Part shown: positions 33,884 through 42,943 of the stretch, piece after piece
Layout: every line of letters begins with the position of its first letter
Position numbering within the stretch: position 1 is the first letter of the stretch
DNA from: Lachnospiraceae bacterium
GTDB taxonomy: Bacteria; Bacillota; Clostridia; Lachnospirales; Lachnospiraceae
Assembly: GCA_016294075.1 (NCBI GenBank)
Contig: JAEDCQ010000004.1
Coordinates: forward strand, 45,212-109,211
Direction of reading: 5' to 3'
DNA length: 64,000 bases
The notes under the pieces: generated by a model
What the model saw: only the letters and a program-made list of their open reading frames with translations
Database searches by the model: none
What the model was told of the DNA's origin: nothing
Position numbers and translations under genes: made by a program

Positions 33884-34612
33884 TTACTGCATACAATACA
33901 CTTCTATAGCCTTATCTGTAAATTCGGCAGTTCCAATACCACCAACCTTATCAATATTCTCAGTAAATTCTCCCCCACCGGAATACATTTTTCCCAAGCT
34001 GCTTAATATTTCTTTCGTGCAATAATAGAAATGTTCTGTAATATAATCCTGTAACTTCTTTACTTGTAGCTGTACCGCTTCATACGAAGGATTCAGTTCT
34101 TTCATCTGGCCAAACTCGGCAAAGATGTTCATAAAATCATTCATCATATCCTTCTGATCCTTATCTGTCCATTTTTTCGATTTTTCCTCAAATTCTTTGT
34201 ACTCCGGAGTTTTACCCCACTGCTCTTTTGCACGCTTAGAATACTCATCAATCTTCTTTGTATCAAATACTGTAAAATCCATTTTCTTTACTCCTAACAT
34301 TTTTATTCCACGAGCGAAATTAATGAGATTTTCAAGATGCTCCTTTTTCATAGTAAGCAGTTCTATTTGCTGCTCCAGCGCTTTATTCCTATCAAAATTG
34401 GGGGCATCTATTATTTCTTTAATTTCCTTTAGTGGAAATTCCAGTTCCTTAAACAGTAAAATCTGTTGTAGCCTTTCTAAGGATGTATCGTCATACAACC
34501 TATATCCGGACTCTGTATATTCACTTGGTTTTAAGAGCCCAATAGTATCATAATACTGAAGAGTGCGTATACTCACTCCTGCTAATTTACTAACTTCATT
34601 TACTGTCTTCAC
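33884..34612 (-). CDS. MerR family regulator, TipAS type
   Basis: N-terminal MerR winged helix (VNEVSKLAGVSIRTLQYYDTIGLLKPSEYTES is split over about residues 3-35) followed by a coiled coil and a C-terminal TipAS antibiotic-recognition domain (about 130-240; EFGQMKELNPSYEAV, YYCTKEILSSLGKMY). TipAS members bind thiopeptides or other peptides and activate their own transcription. Start: GTG at 34612 is 8 bases after GGAGG; the ATG two codons upstream is too close. The 19-base spacer promoter upstream fits MerR activation. Confidence 0.88.
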   Translation of the reverse strand: MKTVNEVSKLAGVSIRTLQYYDTIGLLKPSEYTESGYRLYDDTSLERLQQILLFKELEFPLKEIKEIIDAPNFDRNKALEQQIELLTMKKEHLENLINFARGIKMLGVKKMDFTVFDTKKIDEYSKRAKEQWGKTPEYKEFEEKSKKWTDKDQKDMMNDFMNIFAEFGQMKELNPSYEAVQLQVKKLQDYITEHFYYCTKEILSSLGKMYSGGGEFTENIDKVGGIGTAEFTDKAIEVYCMQ

Positions 34613-34638
34613 CGGCATTTCCTCCTCTCGATGATTAT

Positions 34639-34669
34639 ACTCTAAACTATAACGTAACGTAGGAGTCAA
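34639..34669 (-). promoter_or_regulatory. MerR-type promoter with 19-base spacer
   Basis: Minus-strand TTGACT (34669-34664) and TAGAGT (34644-34639) are separated by 19 bases, the stretched spacer typical of MerR-activated promoters; the spacer contains ACGTTACGT. It would drive the TipAS-type gene itself. Confidence 0.65.
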
Positions 34670-34755
34670 TATATTTTTCATATTTTTATTTTTTTATATT
34701 AAAAGTTCCCTCTAAACCCTAAACTCATCTGTCCGAGCAGGAGACTTCGGGCAGG

Positions 34756-35058
34756 CTACAATTGTTTTTCAATGCGCGGCCATATTGCAAAGCAACCGTA
34801 AATCAACAGAAATACAGAAAATCCCACTTTGCTGAACTTCCCACCTGAGGCAAGTATTTCTTGTTCATTTCCAAATGATTTGATATAGTATCCGGTTTCT
34901 TTAAATCCGTTTCGAATATAAAAATGCTTTCTTCGAGTTTTTATATCTACCACATCTCTCGACGGTGGATCTATCGTTACCAATATCTTACGATACCATT
35001 CTCCAGGTGTAAATTGCATCTGTTGAATGATTTTACAATTTTCTTTCCATAAAAACAT
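34756..35058 (-). pseudogene. C-terminal GNAT acetyltransferase remnant
   Basis: A 100-codon frame reading VTIDPPSRDVV, RRKHFYIRNGFKETGYYIKS and NEQEILASGGKFSK, the C-terminal third of a GNAT of the type that ends with a hydrophobic tail. The AcCoA-binding loop and N-terminal half are absent, the frame starts inside the end of the next gene upstream (26-base overlap), and there is no RBS. Likely a deletion remnant. Confidence 0.65.
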
Positions 35059-35479
35059 CTGCCCGAAGATTATTATTATATTTTTCGGTATCCGTAAATC
35101 CCATATGCCTATACAATGATATTGCCTTCGTACTTGTTGATAAGGAATCTAAATACATTTTTTCATATCCGACTGTTCTTGCAAAGTCTACAGCATGAGT
35201 TAATAGAGTATGTCCCAGCCCTTGATTATGATACACTTTAAGTAAATATAAACTTTTGATCTCACAAGCTGTTTCTGTTATAGACTTTATTGCAACAGTT
35301 CCAATCACTCTTTCTGAATCTATCATAATCCAGAATTTATGAAAAAATGTCTCTATTTCCCTGTAGTATGAATGTTGACCCTTAATATCTAATGTTCGTC
35401 CGGATTCTGGTAAATACTCGTCAAGAAACTCGATTAGTTTATTTTCATACTCCGTAGTATATTCTATAATTCTACACAT
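35033..35479 (-). CDS. GNAT acetyltransferase
   Basis: A complete small GNAT: IKSLYLLKVYHNQGLGHTLLTHAVDFA is the V/A motif with CoA loop, and MYLDSLSTSTKAISLYRHMGF is the C-terminal half. I prefer the ATG at 35479 (MCRIIEYTTEYE), 9 bases after AAAGGG, over 35500. Substrate unknown. Its end overlaps the GNAT remnant. Confidence 0.86.
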   Translation of the reverse strand: MCRIIEYTTEYENKLIEFLDEYLPESGRTLDIKGQHSYYREIETFFHKFWIMIDSERVIGTVAIKSITETACEIKSLYLLKVYHNQGLGHTLLTHAVDFARTVGYEKMYLDSLSTSTKAISLYRHMGFTDTEKYNNNLRADVFMERKL

Positions 35480-35526
35480 CGTATCGTACCCTTTCCGCAT
35501 AGTAAAATCAGATTTTTTTATAAATT

Positions 35527-36186
35527 CTAATATACGTTAAGATACTTTGAAGCCTCTTTTATGCTTAATGGTGCCATCTTTTCTCTGTATCTTCCAATAA
35601 AATCAATAACCCATGCCGGATTCACTTTGCTGTAATCTCTAAGGCTCCATCCGATAGCTTTATTGATAAAAAACTCATCGCTTCCTAGATTGGCAACAAT
35701 GATTTTCTCCAGAATGTCTACATTTGTATCATCCTTATATTCCTGCTGGAAATCTATAGCCACTCTTCTAAGCCAGATGTTATCAGATACAGCCCATTCA
35801 AGCATTACATCATTAAGACTGTCATCCATCCTTACCAAATCGCCAATAAAGGCATCGATTGTATCTACTGTCTCCCACCATGATTTTTCTACAATCATAA
35901 TTTTCAACTGATTAATATCTGCAGCAGTAAGGTGTTTACGATGTTTTTGCAGATATTCAAGTGCAATATATTGTGCTTCACGTTGTTCGCACTTCCACAG
36001 TTCTAATACAAGATTCCAATCAAGTTGTTCTTTAACAGTTTCATTAACAAGCGGCTTAATCAGCTCCATAAGCTTCGGCTTCGGTATCCCTGCAAATACA
36101 AATTTGTTCTGCATATATGCAGACATTTTTTCTGCCTGCTCAGAATCTCCATTTTCTTCAAGTATTCTTTTAAACCTTCGAATCAT
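35527..36186 (-). CDS. DNA alkylation repair protein, AlkD family
   Basis: AlkD-type HEAT-repeat glycosylases excise bulky or cationic alkylated bases. The product has PKPKLMELIKPLV, EQREAQYIALEYL, and the catalytic-region EKSWWETVDTIDAFIGDLV, followed by NIWLRRVAIDFQQEYK and FINKAIGWSLRDYSKVNPAWV. At 219 residues it is full length. It appears monocistronic. A DNA-repair methyltransferase-like fusion lies 8 kb to the right, but they are not linked. Confidence 0.9.
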   Translation of the reverse strand: MIRRFKRILEENGDSEQAEKMSAYMQNKFVFAGIPKPKLMELIKPLVNETVKEQLDWNLVLELWKCEQREAQYIALEYLQKHRKHLTAADINQLKIMIVEKSWWETVDTIDAFIGDLVRMDDSLNDVMLEWAVSDNIWLRRVAIDFQQEYKDDTNVDILEKIIVANLGSDEFFINKAIGWSLRDYSKVNPAWVIDFIGRYREKMAPLSIKEASKYLNVY

Positions 36187-36327
36187 ACTCCTTCTCCTAA
36201 CAATAATGAAACATTTCTCTCTTCAATCGCATTATTCTGTTCCATAACATACACCATATTGTCGTTGACATAATAATTTCAGCGAGCCATAAAAATCGCA
36301 TATCAAATCATACATAATTTCAAACAT

Positions 36328-37095
36328 TCAGACTGTTAGATTTATATTTCCGTAAATAAGGATTCGAAGGATTCCTAGAATGATCAAATGTACCGGATAA
36401 TAAACGTAAAAGAACCATTTCATCCACTTTGCTTTACCTCTCTGTCCATTATAAAAATACAATACAGGATATACCATCAGAACACCAATAAGCTCTAATG
36501 CATATGTTTTACTTACAAACAAAAAGGAAACAAGTCCATACCAAAATGTCCATTGAATAATTTCCCACATCTGAGCTTTCAGATTACCTCTTTTCGGATA
36601 CATCCTCAGTATCGCTAATACTGCAATACAACTCCAATCTGCAGGGAAGGCACTAATCACCAGTAAAAAAATAATGATATTTTGTACTACTTTATTTACC
36701 GGAAGTCCATAATCCGATATATACAGAATAAGAACTGCAATAAACAATGGATACATAACACTTGTGCGGTTGAATATCCCACCTGCAAGCGGATTCAGAC
36801 TTATGCCAAATCCAAAGCAATATGCAAAATGTGATATTACCGCAAATATTCCCAATCTTTGTAAGTACTTCCTTACATCCTTTGTGTAATAATATCCTTC
36901 GCACACAAAGAACCACATAATAGGTGCTGTTAATCGACCAACAAAATGGAGCGCAAGTGGTACCGGACTGTTAGGAAAGCCCGGATAGAATATGTCCGTA
37001 AAATGATCGATTGTCATTGCAATAATGGCAATGACCTTCAATGCATTTGCATTCAACCCCGGTTTATTTAAACATTTTCGAATCTCTTTCATCAT
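36328..37095 (-). CDS. TraX family membrane protein
   Basis: A 255-residue integral membrane protein with about eight hydrophobic helices. The N-terminal NANALKVIAIIAMTIDHFTD and LALHFVGRLTAPIMWFFVCEG are the TraX/acyltransferase-type signature (Asp-His in the first helices). TraX of the F plasmid acetylates pilin, but chromosomal Firmicute members are of unknown role, perhaps O-acylation of envelope polymers. No conjugation genes are nearby, so it is not evidence for a mobile element. Confidence 0.85.
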   Translation of the reverse strand: MMKEIRKCLNKPGLNANALKVIAIIAMTIDHFTDIFYPGFPNSPVPLALHFVGRLTAPIMWFFVCEGYYYTKDVRKYLQRLGIFAVISHFAYCFGFGISLNPLAGGIFNRTSVMYPLFIAVLILYISDYGLPVNKVVQNIIIFLLVISAFPADWSCIAVLAILRMYPKRGNLKAQMWEIIQWTFWYGLVSFLFVSKTYALELIGVLMVYPVLYFYNGQRGKAKWMKWFFYVYYPVHLIILGILRILIYGNINLTV

Positions 37096-37147
37096 AAGCC
37101 CTCCGAATTTTACTGTTACTAAACAAGAGATTATTCACCTGTTCCGT

Positions 37148-38173
37148 TTAACCCTTTTTTAATGATAATCTCTGCAAAAAATCCAAACAATCCGTATTTA
37201 ATCTTTTCAACTGTTCTCGTGGCTCAACCTCGCTCTTTGTCTGATCAAGCATGCCTGCCAGAATCGGGGATGCAAGTGACAAGTCGCATAATCCCATATG
37301 ACCGACTCCTTCATAATAGATATTCTCATAATACCCTTTTTCGCTTTCAAGAAATTTCACATTATTCCGATACTGCTTCCACTCGTGTAAATGGGAATAG
37401 CTTGCATCAGAATATACATTAAGAATCGGAATCTCATACTCTGAATCATCCATGATGTATTCACCATCCTTTACACCTTTAATGTCATACATGCAAGGGG
37501 ACTCTAAGGCGATGACTCCGACCACATCTGCTCTGATTCTTGCCATTCCCAATGCAGCCGAACCACCTGCAGAATGTCCAAGTGTAACAAAACGGCTTGT
37601 ATCTGCACTTTCAAATCTGTCCGGAATCTGTTTTGATTTCTCCACAAAATCGTCCATCACTGCTGAAAAATCGGTCATTCTCAGTTCCATCCATTCTGCA
37701 AATAATTTCGCAGCTTCCTCCGTTTTCTCCTGAGGATTCATCCCGCCCATTTCCTTCATGTAATCCATGCTAACCTTTTGTTTTTTCCCATTGGAATGGA
37801 GCGTATCAAAAGCATGCCCGGGATGACTGACGGCCAGAACAACATATCCATGGCTGGCAAACTCTCTGTATAAACTCCGATTATTGTCTATTGTTCCACA
37901 AGAGCCGTGAGAAGCTATTACCACAGGTAATTTCATATCCGAAGCATCATAATCTTTTGGATACCAGACACGAACCTGTACCTCCCGAGGGCTTCCATTC
38001 TTTAAAAAAGGATCCTCTTTATTCTCCGTCACCCAATAATCTTCACAGCCGATTTCATATTTGCCTGTGACTTCTATTTCATCATATTTCGGGAAAAAAA
38101 TTCTTTTTCCTACCACAATAAAAATTACAATAATTAGTAAAAAAATAATTATAATTAACATAGTTTTCTTCAT
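37148..38173 (-). CDS. Membrane-anchored alpha/beta hydrolase (PAF-acetylhydrolase-like)
   Basis: The product has an N-terminal hydrophobic anchor (MLIIIIFLLIIVIFIVVG) and an extracellular alpha/beta hydrolase domain: WYPKDY, VIASHGSCGTIDNN (oxyanion loop), TLGHSAGGSAALGMA (nucleophile Ser), and a C-terminal YEGVGHMGLCD (His). This pattern is like dienelactone hydrolase/PAF acetylhydrolase proteins. I start at 38173 (MKKTMLIII); the longer frame to 38344 overlaps the TetR gene and has no RBS. Co-oriented with and downstream of the TetR gene. Confidence 0.82.
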   Translation of the reverse strand: MKKTMLIIIIFLLIIVIFIVVGKRIFFPKYDEIEVTGKYEIGCEDYWVTENKEDPFLKNGSPREVQVRVWYPKDYDASDMKLPVVIASHGSCGTIDNNRSLYREFASHGYVVLAVSHPGHAFDTLHSNGKKQKVSMDYMKEMGGMNPQEKTEEAAKLFAEWMELRMTDFSAVMDDFVEKSKQIPDRFESADTSRFVTLGHSAGGSAALGMARIRADVVGVIALESPCMYDIKGVKDGEYIMDDSEYEIPILNVYSDASYSHLHEWKQYRNNVKFLESEKGYYENIYYEGVGHMGLCDLSLASPILAGMLDQTKSEVEPREQLKRLNTDCLDFLQRLSLKKG

Positions 38174-38252
38174 TTTGAGAACATCTTCCACATTATGTTT
38201 TTTCTGCGTCTTTTTCCATACTGAACCGTTACAGTCGCAAGAAGATTTACTT

Positions 38253-38852
38253 TCACCCTTTCTCTCCATACACCTTTGCAAAGTGTTCAAAATGCTTTCT
38301 AATCTTATCCAATACCTCTTCTTCTCTCTCCGGTTGTCTGTCATACATATGAATCAGCAAAGAAACCGGTGATACAAACTCCAATGCGAGTAATTCCGGA
38401 TTATCCTTTTTTAAGATACCCTTTTCCATCAAGCCTGCAAAAATTTCTGTATACATTTGCTGCAAATTTTCCAGATGATAACGAGATGTAAGTTCCGCCA
38501 TCCGCTTACTGCGGAACTGCTCCATTGCCAGGATTCTTCTGGTTTTCTGAACAATATCATCGTGTATCGTGAACTGAATTTTTTCCATGGTATTCCCAAT
38601 TAGATCATCCATGTTTTTCGGGAGTTCTTCCGGTTTCTTCTTTAAACCGACCCCCTCTTCATAATGAAAAGCAACTAAATCTATAAGCGAGTGAAAGATG
38701 TCCTCTTTCCCTTTGTAATGCCTATAAAGAGAAGGACCTTTCAGTCCGGCATTCTCTGCTATCAAATCTACGCCCACTCCGTCATAACCTCTTTCAGCAA
38801 AAAGATCGAGTGCAGCATATAATATTCTTTCTTTTGTTGGCATATCCTTCAT
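38253..38852 (-). CDS. TetR family regulator of the hydrolase gene
   Basis: N-terminal helix-turn-helix (TKERILYAALDLFAERGYDG and AENAGLKGPSLYRHYKGKEDIF) with a ligand-binding C-terminal domain; 199 residues. The promoter carries two short palindromes of the form AACGA(C/G)CGTT, so it probably represses itself and the hydrolase gene downstream. Its signal is unknown. Confidence 0.9.
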   Translation of the reverse strand: MKDMPTKERILYAALDLFAERGYDGVGVDLIAENAGLKGPSLYRHYKGKEDIFHSLIDLVAFHYEEGVGLKKKPEELPKNMDDLIGNTMEKIQFTIHDDIVQKTRRILAMEQFRSKRMAELTSRYHLENLQQMYTEIFAGLMEKGILKKDNPELLALEFVSPVSLLIHMYDRQPEREEEVLDKIRKHFEHFAKVYGEKG

Positions 38853-38871
38853 CGTCTATCCTCCATTTGCG

Positions 38872-38917
38872 AACGAGCGTTTTCTACATTATAGCTAACG
38901 ACCGTTCTCATTGTCAA
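38872..38917 (-). promoter_or_regulatory. TetR gene promoter with two palindromic operators
   Basis: Minus-strand TTGACA (38917-38912), 18 bases, TATAAT (38893-38888). AACGACCGTT (38897-38906) lies in the spacer and AACGAGCGTT (38872-38881) just downstream; both are inverted repeats with AACG/CGTT arms, centres 25 bp apart. Confidence 0.75.
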
Positions 38918-38998
38918 GATAAACATTTTACGAAAGAATTTTCAAAAAATCGCAAAGCATTAAAAACGCGCATCACCATTTCTGATGATACGTCCCTG

Positions 38999-39712
38999 CT
39001 ATCCCATTTTTTTCTTAAACCGCCCAAACAAAATATATATCCAGATTATAAACTCTATTAACGCTATTACCAGCTTTTCCCATCCGCCTGATAAACTCCA
39101 CTCTCCAATCCAGAACATGGGAAACAGACAGAATGCATACTTAATCCTTCCGGTAACTGCCACCGGCACAAAAAAAGTTGCTCCAAAAAGCCCTGAAAGC
39201 TTTCCGACAGCCATTCCTTCCACTTTGTTTGAGGAAATTGCCACAACCAGCATAGCCGTAACAATTCCGCTTAGCATTGTCGATATTACCATTACAATAA
39301 GCTTAGCAGGAGCAATATGTACAAGAGAAAAAGCCGGCACACAAATAAGCGTAACCGCTCCGGAGATGAATGCAGGAATGATGATTCTTGAACTCAGATA
39401 TCCGCTCATCCCAACAGGTGTTACTATAATATACTTTGCCACATTTTCATCGATTTCCCCCAGCACTACCAATCCACCGACAAATGCAAATAGCATTCCG
39501 GTTACCATGGCTAAAAGCCAGCTGAAGATTTCGTAATAAGGCGCAATAATTTTCTCTAACCCATAATGAATCAGAACATTGTTTTCCAAAAGTGGTATTC
39601 CAATCCGAAAAAACATACCCACCAGAACCGGTGCAATTACAAGCATAATCATCATCATTTCCCGGGTAATCTGCTTTACCATATAAATAAACATTTTATT
39701 TATTGCTCTCAT
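38999..39712 (-). CDS. ABC-2 type transporter permease, second subunit
   Basis: A membrane subunit of an ABC exporter with about six hydrophobic helices (MLVIAPVLVGMFFRIG, LAMVTGMLFAFVGGLVVLGE, ILFGRFKKK end). Start at 39712 (MRAINKMFIYMVKQI) follows AAGGAGG; the frame opens at 39724. Downstream, a weak hairpin (CATCA/TGATG at 38971-38987) followed by TTTTT may end the operon. Last gene of TetR-ATPase-permease-permease. Confidence 0.85.
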   Translation of the reverse strand: MRAINKMFIYMVKQITREMMMIMLVIAPVLVGMFFRIGIPLLENNVLIHYGLEKIIAPYYEIFSWLLAMVTGMLFAFVGGLVVLGEIDENVAKYIIVTPVGMSGYLSSRIIIPAFISGAVTLICVPAFSLVHIAPAKLIVMVISTMLSGIVTAMLVVAISSNKVEGMAVGKLSGLFGATFFVPVAVTGRIKYAFCLFPMFWIGEWSLSGGWEKLVIALIEFIIWIYILFGRFKKKMG

Positions 39713-39728
39713 ATGAGTTACCACCTCC

Positions 39729-40418
39729 TTACAGCTTCGCCCCGGCGGAACACCTAAACATTTTTCTTACAGATAAGTCTGCTATCCAAAACAACACTAT
39801 AATCCACACGGCTATACTGATAATTGATAATAATGCCATCTCCATATTTCCCTCAAGAAGCTGCATGACTCCACATCCCGGATGCAAAAGCATTAATCTG
39901 CTGTCCCACAGTAAGCCGATTCTATATATAATTACGGGAATAAATCCCACAATTTCAAAGGGAATCGTCCATACGATATACTGATTTAAGCTTTCTATTT
40001 TTGCACCAACGATAATTCCACACAGACTAAATAACACAGAACCAGCAAATATTCCTATGCCACAAAGAAGATAATTTCCGGAACCGCCCCGGAACATCAG
40101 AATAATACCAACTATTTCTGAAATGATTCCGATTGACAGAACCTTTCCTAATATGTATTCCTCTGTGGTTACCGGAGAAACAGCAATGGAATCTGTTATT
40201 CTCTGACTTTTTTCCAATAGAATAAGTGCTCCCATAAAAAACATGCCCATTGCGGCCGGGTCTGAATATACACAAATTGAAACAATTGTGTTTTTCACAT
40301 CACCACTGAAAAAGGAAAATATAACGAGATAAATAATAATCATCAAAAAATAAAGACCATAAAACCCATATTTCCATTGAAAAATCACATCACCCTTAAT
40401 AACATTCACTTTTCTCAT
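39729..40418 (-). CDS. ABC-2 type transporter permease, first subunit
   Basis: Membrane subunit with about six hydrophobic helices (FYGLYFLMIIIYLVIFSFF, FMGALILLEKSQRITDSIAVSP). The segment EKSQRITDSIAVSPVTTEEYILGK is a cytoplasmic coupling region. Start at 40418 (MRKVNVIKGDV) is 8 bases after GGAGG. It pairs with the ATPase and second permease to form an exporter resembling the fluoroquinolone-type ABC pumps of Gram-positives; substrate unknown. Confidence 0.85.
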   Translation of the reverse strand: MRKVNVIKGDVIFQWKYGFYGLYFLMIIIYLVIFSFFSGDVKNTIVSICVYSDPAAMGMFFMGALILLEKSQRITDSIAVSPVTTEEYILGKVLSIGIISEIVGIILMFRGGSGNYLLCGIGIFAGSVLFSLCGIIVGAKIESLNQYIVWTIPFEIVGFIPVIIYRIGLLWDSRLMLLHPGCGVMQLLEGNMEMALLSIISIAVWIIVLFWIADLSVRKMFRCSAGAKL

Positions 40419-40433
40419 GACAGTGTCCTCCAA

Positions 40434-41303
40434 TTAATCTAACTGTGCTCCGGTCAGTTCCATAAAGATATCACTTAACGTAGGTTCTGTGCTATGAATA
40501 GATGCTATCCTATTCTCTGATATGAGTTTTTGAAGAAGCTCATCCTTACTAATTTCAGATAATATACTTGTCTTCAGCTGCTCCTTACCGTTTTCCATAA
40601 AGGAATAAGTAACTCTGGCAGCCCCTCTTTTCATAATGAAATTATGAGGTGTATCCAGAGCCTTCATCTGGCCATCCACAATAAAAACAACCCTGTCACA
40701 AAGTTCTGTTGCATCCTGCATATTATGGGTGGTAATAATAATTGTTTTCCCCTTTTCACGTTCCTTAATAATCATATCCTTCATAATTTTTGCGTTATTT
40801 GGATCAAGTCCGCTTGTCGGCTCGTCCAAAAACAGAATCTGTGGATTATGTACCAGGGATTTGATAAAATTCAGTCTTGATTTCATCCCTTTTGAGAAGG
40901 AGGAAACCTTTTTATCCGCATGTTCAAAAAGTCCGACTTCTTTCAGCAGTTCGTCGACATTCCTCTTCTCGCCGCTATAAAGGCCTGCAAAATAATCAAG
41001 GTTTTCTCTCGCTGTCAGTTTTTCAAACAAACTTGGAAATTCAAAATCCACACCGATTCTTTCATAGAACTCTTTGCCATGCTTATTGCTATCCATACCA
41101 AGTATTCTGGCTGTTCCCTGATAATTTGTACAAAGACCTGTCAATACCTTCTGCAGAGTGCTTTTTCCCGCTCCGGATGGACCTAAAAATCCAAATATCT
41201 CACCTTTACTTACAGAAAAATTGATGTCTTTCAAAAATGGTGTCTTAGTATAGCTAAAATATAAATTACTGACTTCAATTACATTTTCTTTATTCTTATC
41301 CAT
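40434..41303 (-). CDS. ABC transporter ATP-binding protein
   Basis: Nucleotide-binding subunit with Walker A FLGPSGAGKSTLQK, signature VSSFSKGMKSRLNFIKSL, Walker B ILFLDEPTSGLD and the switch histidine in IITTHNMQDATELCD. The last ~70 residues form a C-terminal domain seen in exporter ATPases. Start at 41303 (MDKNKENVIEVSNLYF) has GGGAGG upstream. First structural gene of the exporter operon, downstream of its TetR regulator. Confidence 0.92.
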   Translation of the reverse strand: MDKNKENVIEVSNLYFSYTKTPFLKDINFSVSKGEIFGFLGPSGAGKSTLQKVLTGLCTNYQGTARILGMDSNKHGKEFYERIGVDFEFPSLFEKLTARENLDYFAGLYSGEKRNVDELLKEVGLFEHADKKVSSFSKGMKSRLNFIKSLVHNPQILFLDEPTSGLDPNNAKIMKDMIIKEREKGKTIIITTHNMQDATELCDRVVFIVDGQMKALDTPHNFIMKRGAARVTYSFMENGKEQLKTSILSEISKDELLQKLISENRIASIHSTEPTLSDIFMELTGAQLD

Positions 41304-41333
41304 AACCTTATTCCTCCCAATCAAACTTTTTCT

Positions 41334-41957
41334 TTAGCTTACCAGCTGGAGAACGATACCTCTGATTACTATTCGCATACTTTCTTTCCAATTTGCCTCA
41401 CCAATCTCCCGCTTATACATTCCGCCAAATATAATCATCATAAATGCTCCTACCACAGCCTCCACACGCATTCCATTTTTTGCGGCAAGTCCCTTAAATA
41501 ATCCCTCACCGAAATCACTGTCATCTTTCCGATGATTTTCTAAGACCTCATCCGGTAGCTTTGATAATATGAGATTCATCGACTCCGGAATCAGTAAAAC
41601 CTTGAGACAGGAATGATAAGTAATTTCCATCGCATCGAGTATTACATCGGTAAACTCCTCTACACAATCCGAAAAATCCGGCTCATTCATAGATATATTC
41701 TTGTCCTTTATGATTTTTAGAACTCCATTTGTTATATAAGCATCTACCTGCTTGTGAAAATCCTGAGAAACGTCAAACAAAAGCATCTCTTTGGACGGAT
41801 AAAACAGATAGAAAGTTCCTTTCGGAATACCTGCTCTTTTAACCAATTCATCAACCGTAGTTTTCTTCACACCCTTTTCCTGCATCAGGACATTGGCTTC
41901 CTTCTTTAGTTTTTCAATGATTTGTTTCTTTTCTTCATCAGAGTATATTTTGGGCAT
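41334..41957 (-). CDS. TetR family regulator of the ABC exporter
   Basis: N-terminal helix-turn-helix (LMQEKGVKKTTVDELVKRAGIP, KGTFYLFYPSKEMLLFDV) and a C-terminal ligand domain; 207 residues. It lies 31 bases upstream of the ATPase gene, so it probably controls a four-gene operon in response to an exported compound. A strong promoter precedes it. Confidence 0.9.
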   Translation of the reverse strand: MPKIYSDEEKKQIIEKLKKEANVLMQEKGVKKTTVDELVKRAGIPKGTFYLFYPSKEMLLFDVSQDFHKQVDAYITNGVLKIIKDKNISMNEPDFSDCVEEFTDVILDAMEITYHSCLKVLLIPESMNLILSKLPDEVLENHRKDDSDFGEGLFKGLAAKNGMRVEAVVGAFMMIIFGGMYKREIGEANWKESMRIVIRGIVLQLVS

Positions 41958-41995
41958 TGCGCTCTCCTTATTTGACTATTATTGTTGTTTTGGTC

Positions 41996-42024
41996 AGTAT
42001 AAGTCTAAAAAAAATTCTTGTCAA
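41996..42024 (-). promoter_or_regulatory. Promoter of the TetR-ABC exporter operon
   Basis: Minus-strand TTGACA (42024-42019), a 17-base spacer and TATACT (42001-41996). Just downstream, GACC and GTCA half-sites are spaced like a degenerate TetR operator, but symmetry is weak. Confidence 0.7.
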
Positions 42025-42086
42025 GATTGTGTTTTAGAATTGGGATTTGCCGTTTTCTACAAATTGAAATTTTTTGTTTTATCTTT

Positions 42087-42249
42087 TCAAAAACCTGAAA
42101 TCTCAAATGTGCATTCAGATGCACCGTTAACAATTGTATCAACAATTTTAACAGTAACACTCTTTTCAAACACTTCAGAGAACAATCTCATATACCAACC
42201 AGCAGAACATTCACAATAGTTTTTATTAAGATTCTCAATTTTTATTTAT
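42087..42249 (-). pseudogene. C-terminal domain remnant with V4R-like sequence
   Basis: An open stretch of about 50 codons without a start reads ENLNKNYCECSAGWYMRLFS, EVFEKSVTVKIVDTIVNGAS and ECTFEISGF, then TGA. The pattern CxCSxGWYxRxF and GxxxCxFxI at the end resembles the C-terminal part of V4R-type (4-vinyl reductase-like) small-molecule-binding domains. The 5' part is missing, because the adjacent GNAT frame ends right at its edge. Family assignment is tentative. Confidence 0.5.
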
Positions 42250-42666
42250 CTAAAGTTTATACTGCATAAAATTTCCATTATGTACAAAACCAAAGTCTGC
42301 ATATAATTTAACTCCCATATCAGAAGCTGTTATTTGCACCGCACCACATCCATAATCTTTTGCATCCTTTACAACACGGGATAACAGCTCTTTTGCAATA
42401 CCTTTTCTTCTATAATCAGGATTTGTAAACATGCTGGACAGCAATCCTATCTTTCCACTTGGACATCCAAAATATGGTGGTTTCTTCACATATGACATTC
42501 CGCTTGTTCCGATAATTTTGTTTCCATCAAAAGCAAGCCATGATACAAAGGTTCCATCTGCCATATGACGATTATAGTAATCCTTCAGTGCCGGCACTAA
42601 ATCTATATCTTCCTTTGCCCCTTCCCCTCGAAGTTGATTGATTCTTATATCAATAAAAATATCCAA
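42250..42666 (-). pseudogene. GNAT acetyltransferase, 5'-truncated
   Basis: The 138-codon frame has LVPALKDYYNRHMADGTFVSW, MFTNPDYRRKGIAKELLSRV and KLYADFGFVHNGNFMQYKL, so the CoA-binding half is intact. The N-terminal 15-20 residues of the family (the first beta strand) are missing, the only start is TTG at 42666 without an RBS, and the frame begins two bases from the stop of the sugar isomerase fragment. Probably inactive. Confidence 0.65.
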
Positions 42667-42667
42667 T

Positions 42668-42910
42668 TCATCCTCTTACCAATGGATTAAAATCCGCAAT
42701 ATTAAGATTTTCATCCAGATGGATTGTATAATATATTTCACTTTCTTTTGCCGGCTTATAGAATTCCTCCCAATTTTCCAGCTTATCAATCTGGTACTCC
42801 GGAAAATTCATATTCAGTTCAATAAAACTCAGCCCAAGTTCCTTACAAAGTGAAATGTTCTCGGCAAGCGCTTTATTCTCTATTAATGTTGGCATACCAT
42901 ACTGTATCAT
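42668..42910 (-). pseudogene. N-terminal fragment of a sugar-phosphate isomerase/AP endonuclease family 2 protein
   Basis: Reads MIQYGMPTLIENKALAENIS, CKELGLSFIELNMNFPEYQI and IYYTIHLDENLNIADFNPLV then RG-stop. This is the first third of a xylose-isomerase-like TIM barrel; the other ~180 residues are gone. The break joins directly to the truncated GNAT gene, so one deletion removed the 3' end of this gene and the 5' end of that one. Confidence 0.75.
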
Positions 42911-42943
42911 TTTCCGTTCCCCGCATCCTCTTTCTACAAAAAA

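Noticed and set aside
36328..37095. Conjugative element suggested by a TraX-like gene
   Set aside because: TraX-family proteins are common chromosomal membrane acyltransferase-like proteins; no relaxase, coupling protein, integrase or att repeats are nearby.
38173..38344. N-terminal extension of the membrane hydrolase
   Set aside because: It overlaps the end of the TetR gene, is of unusual composition and has no RBS; the product beginning at the membrane anchor is more plausible.
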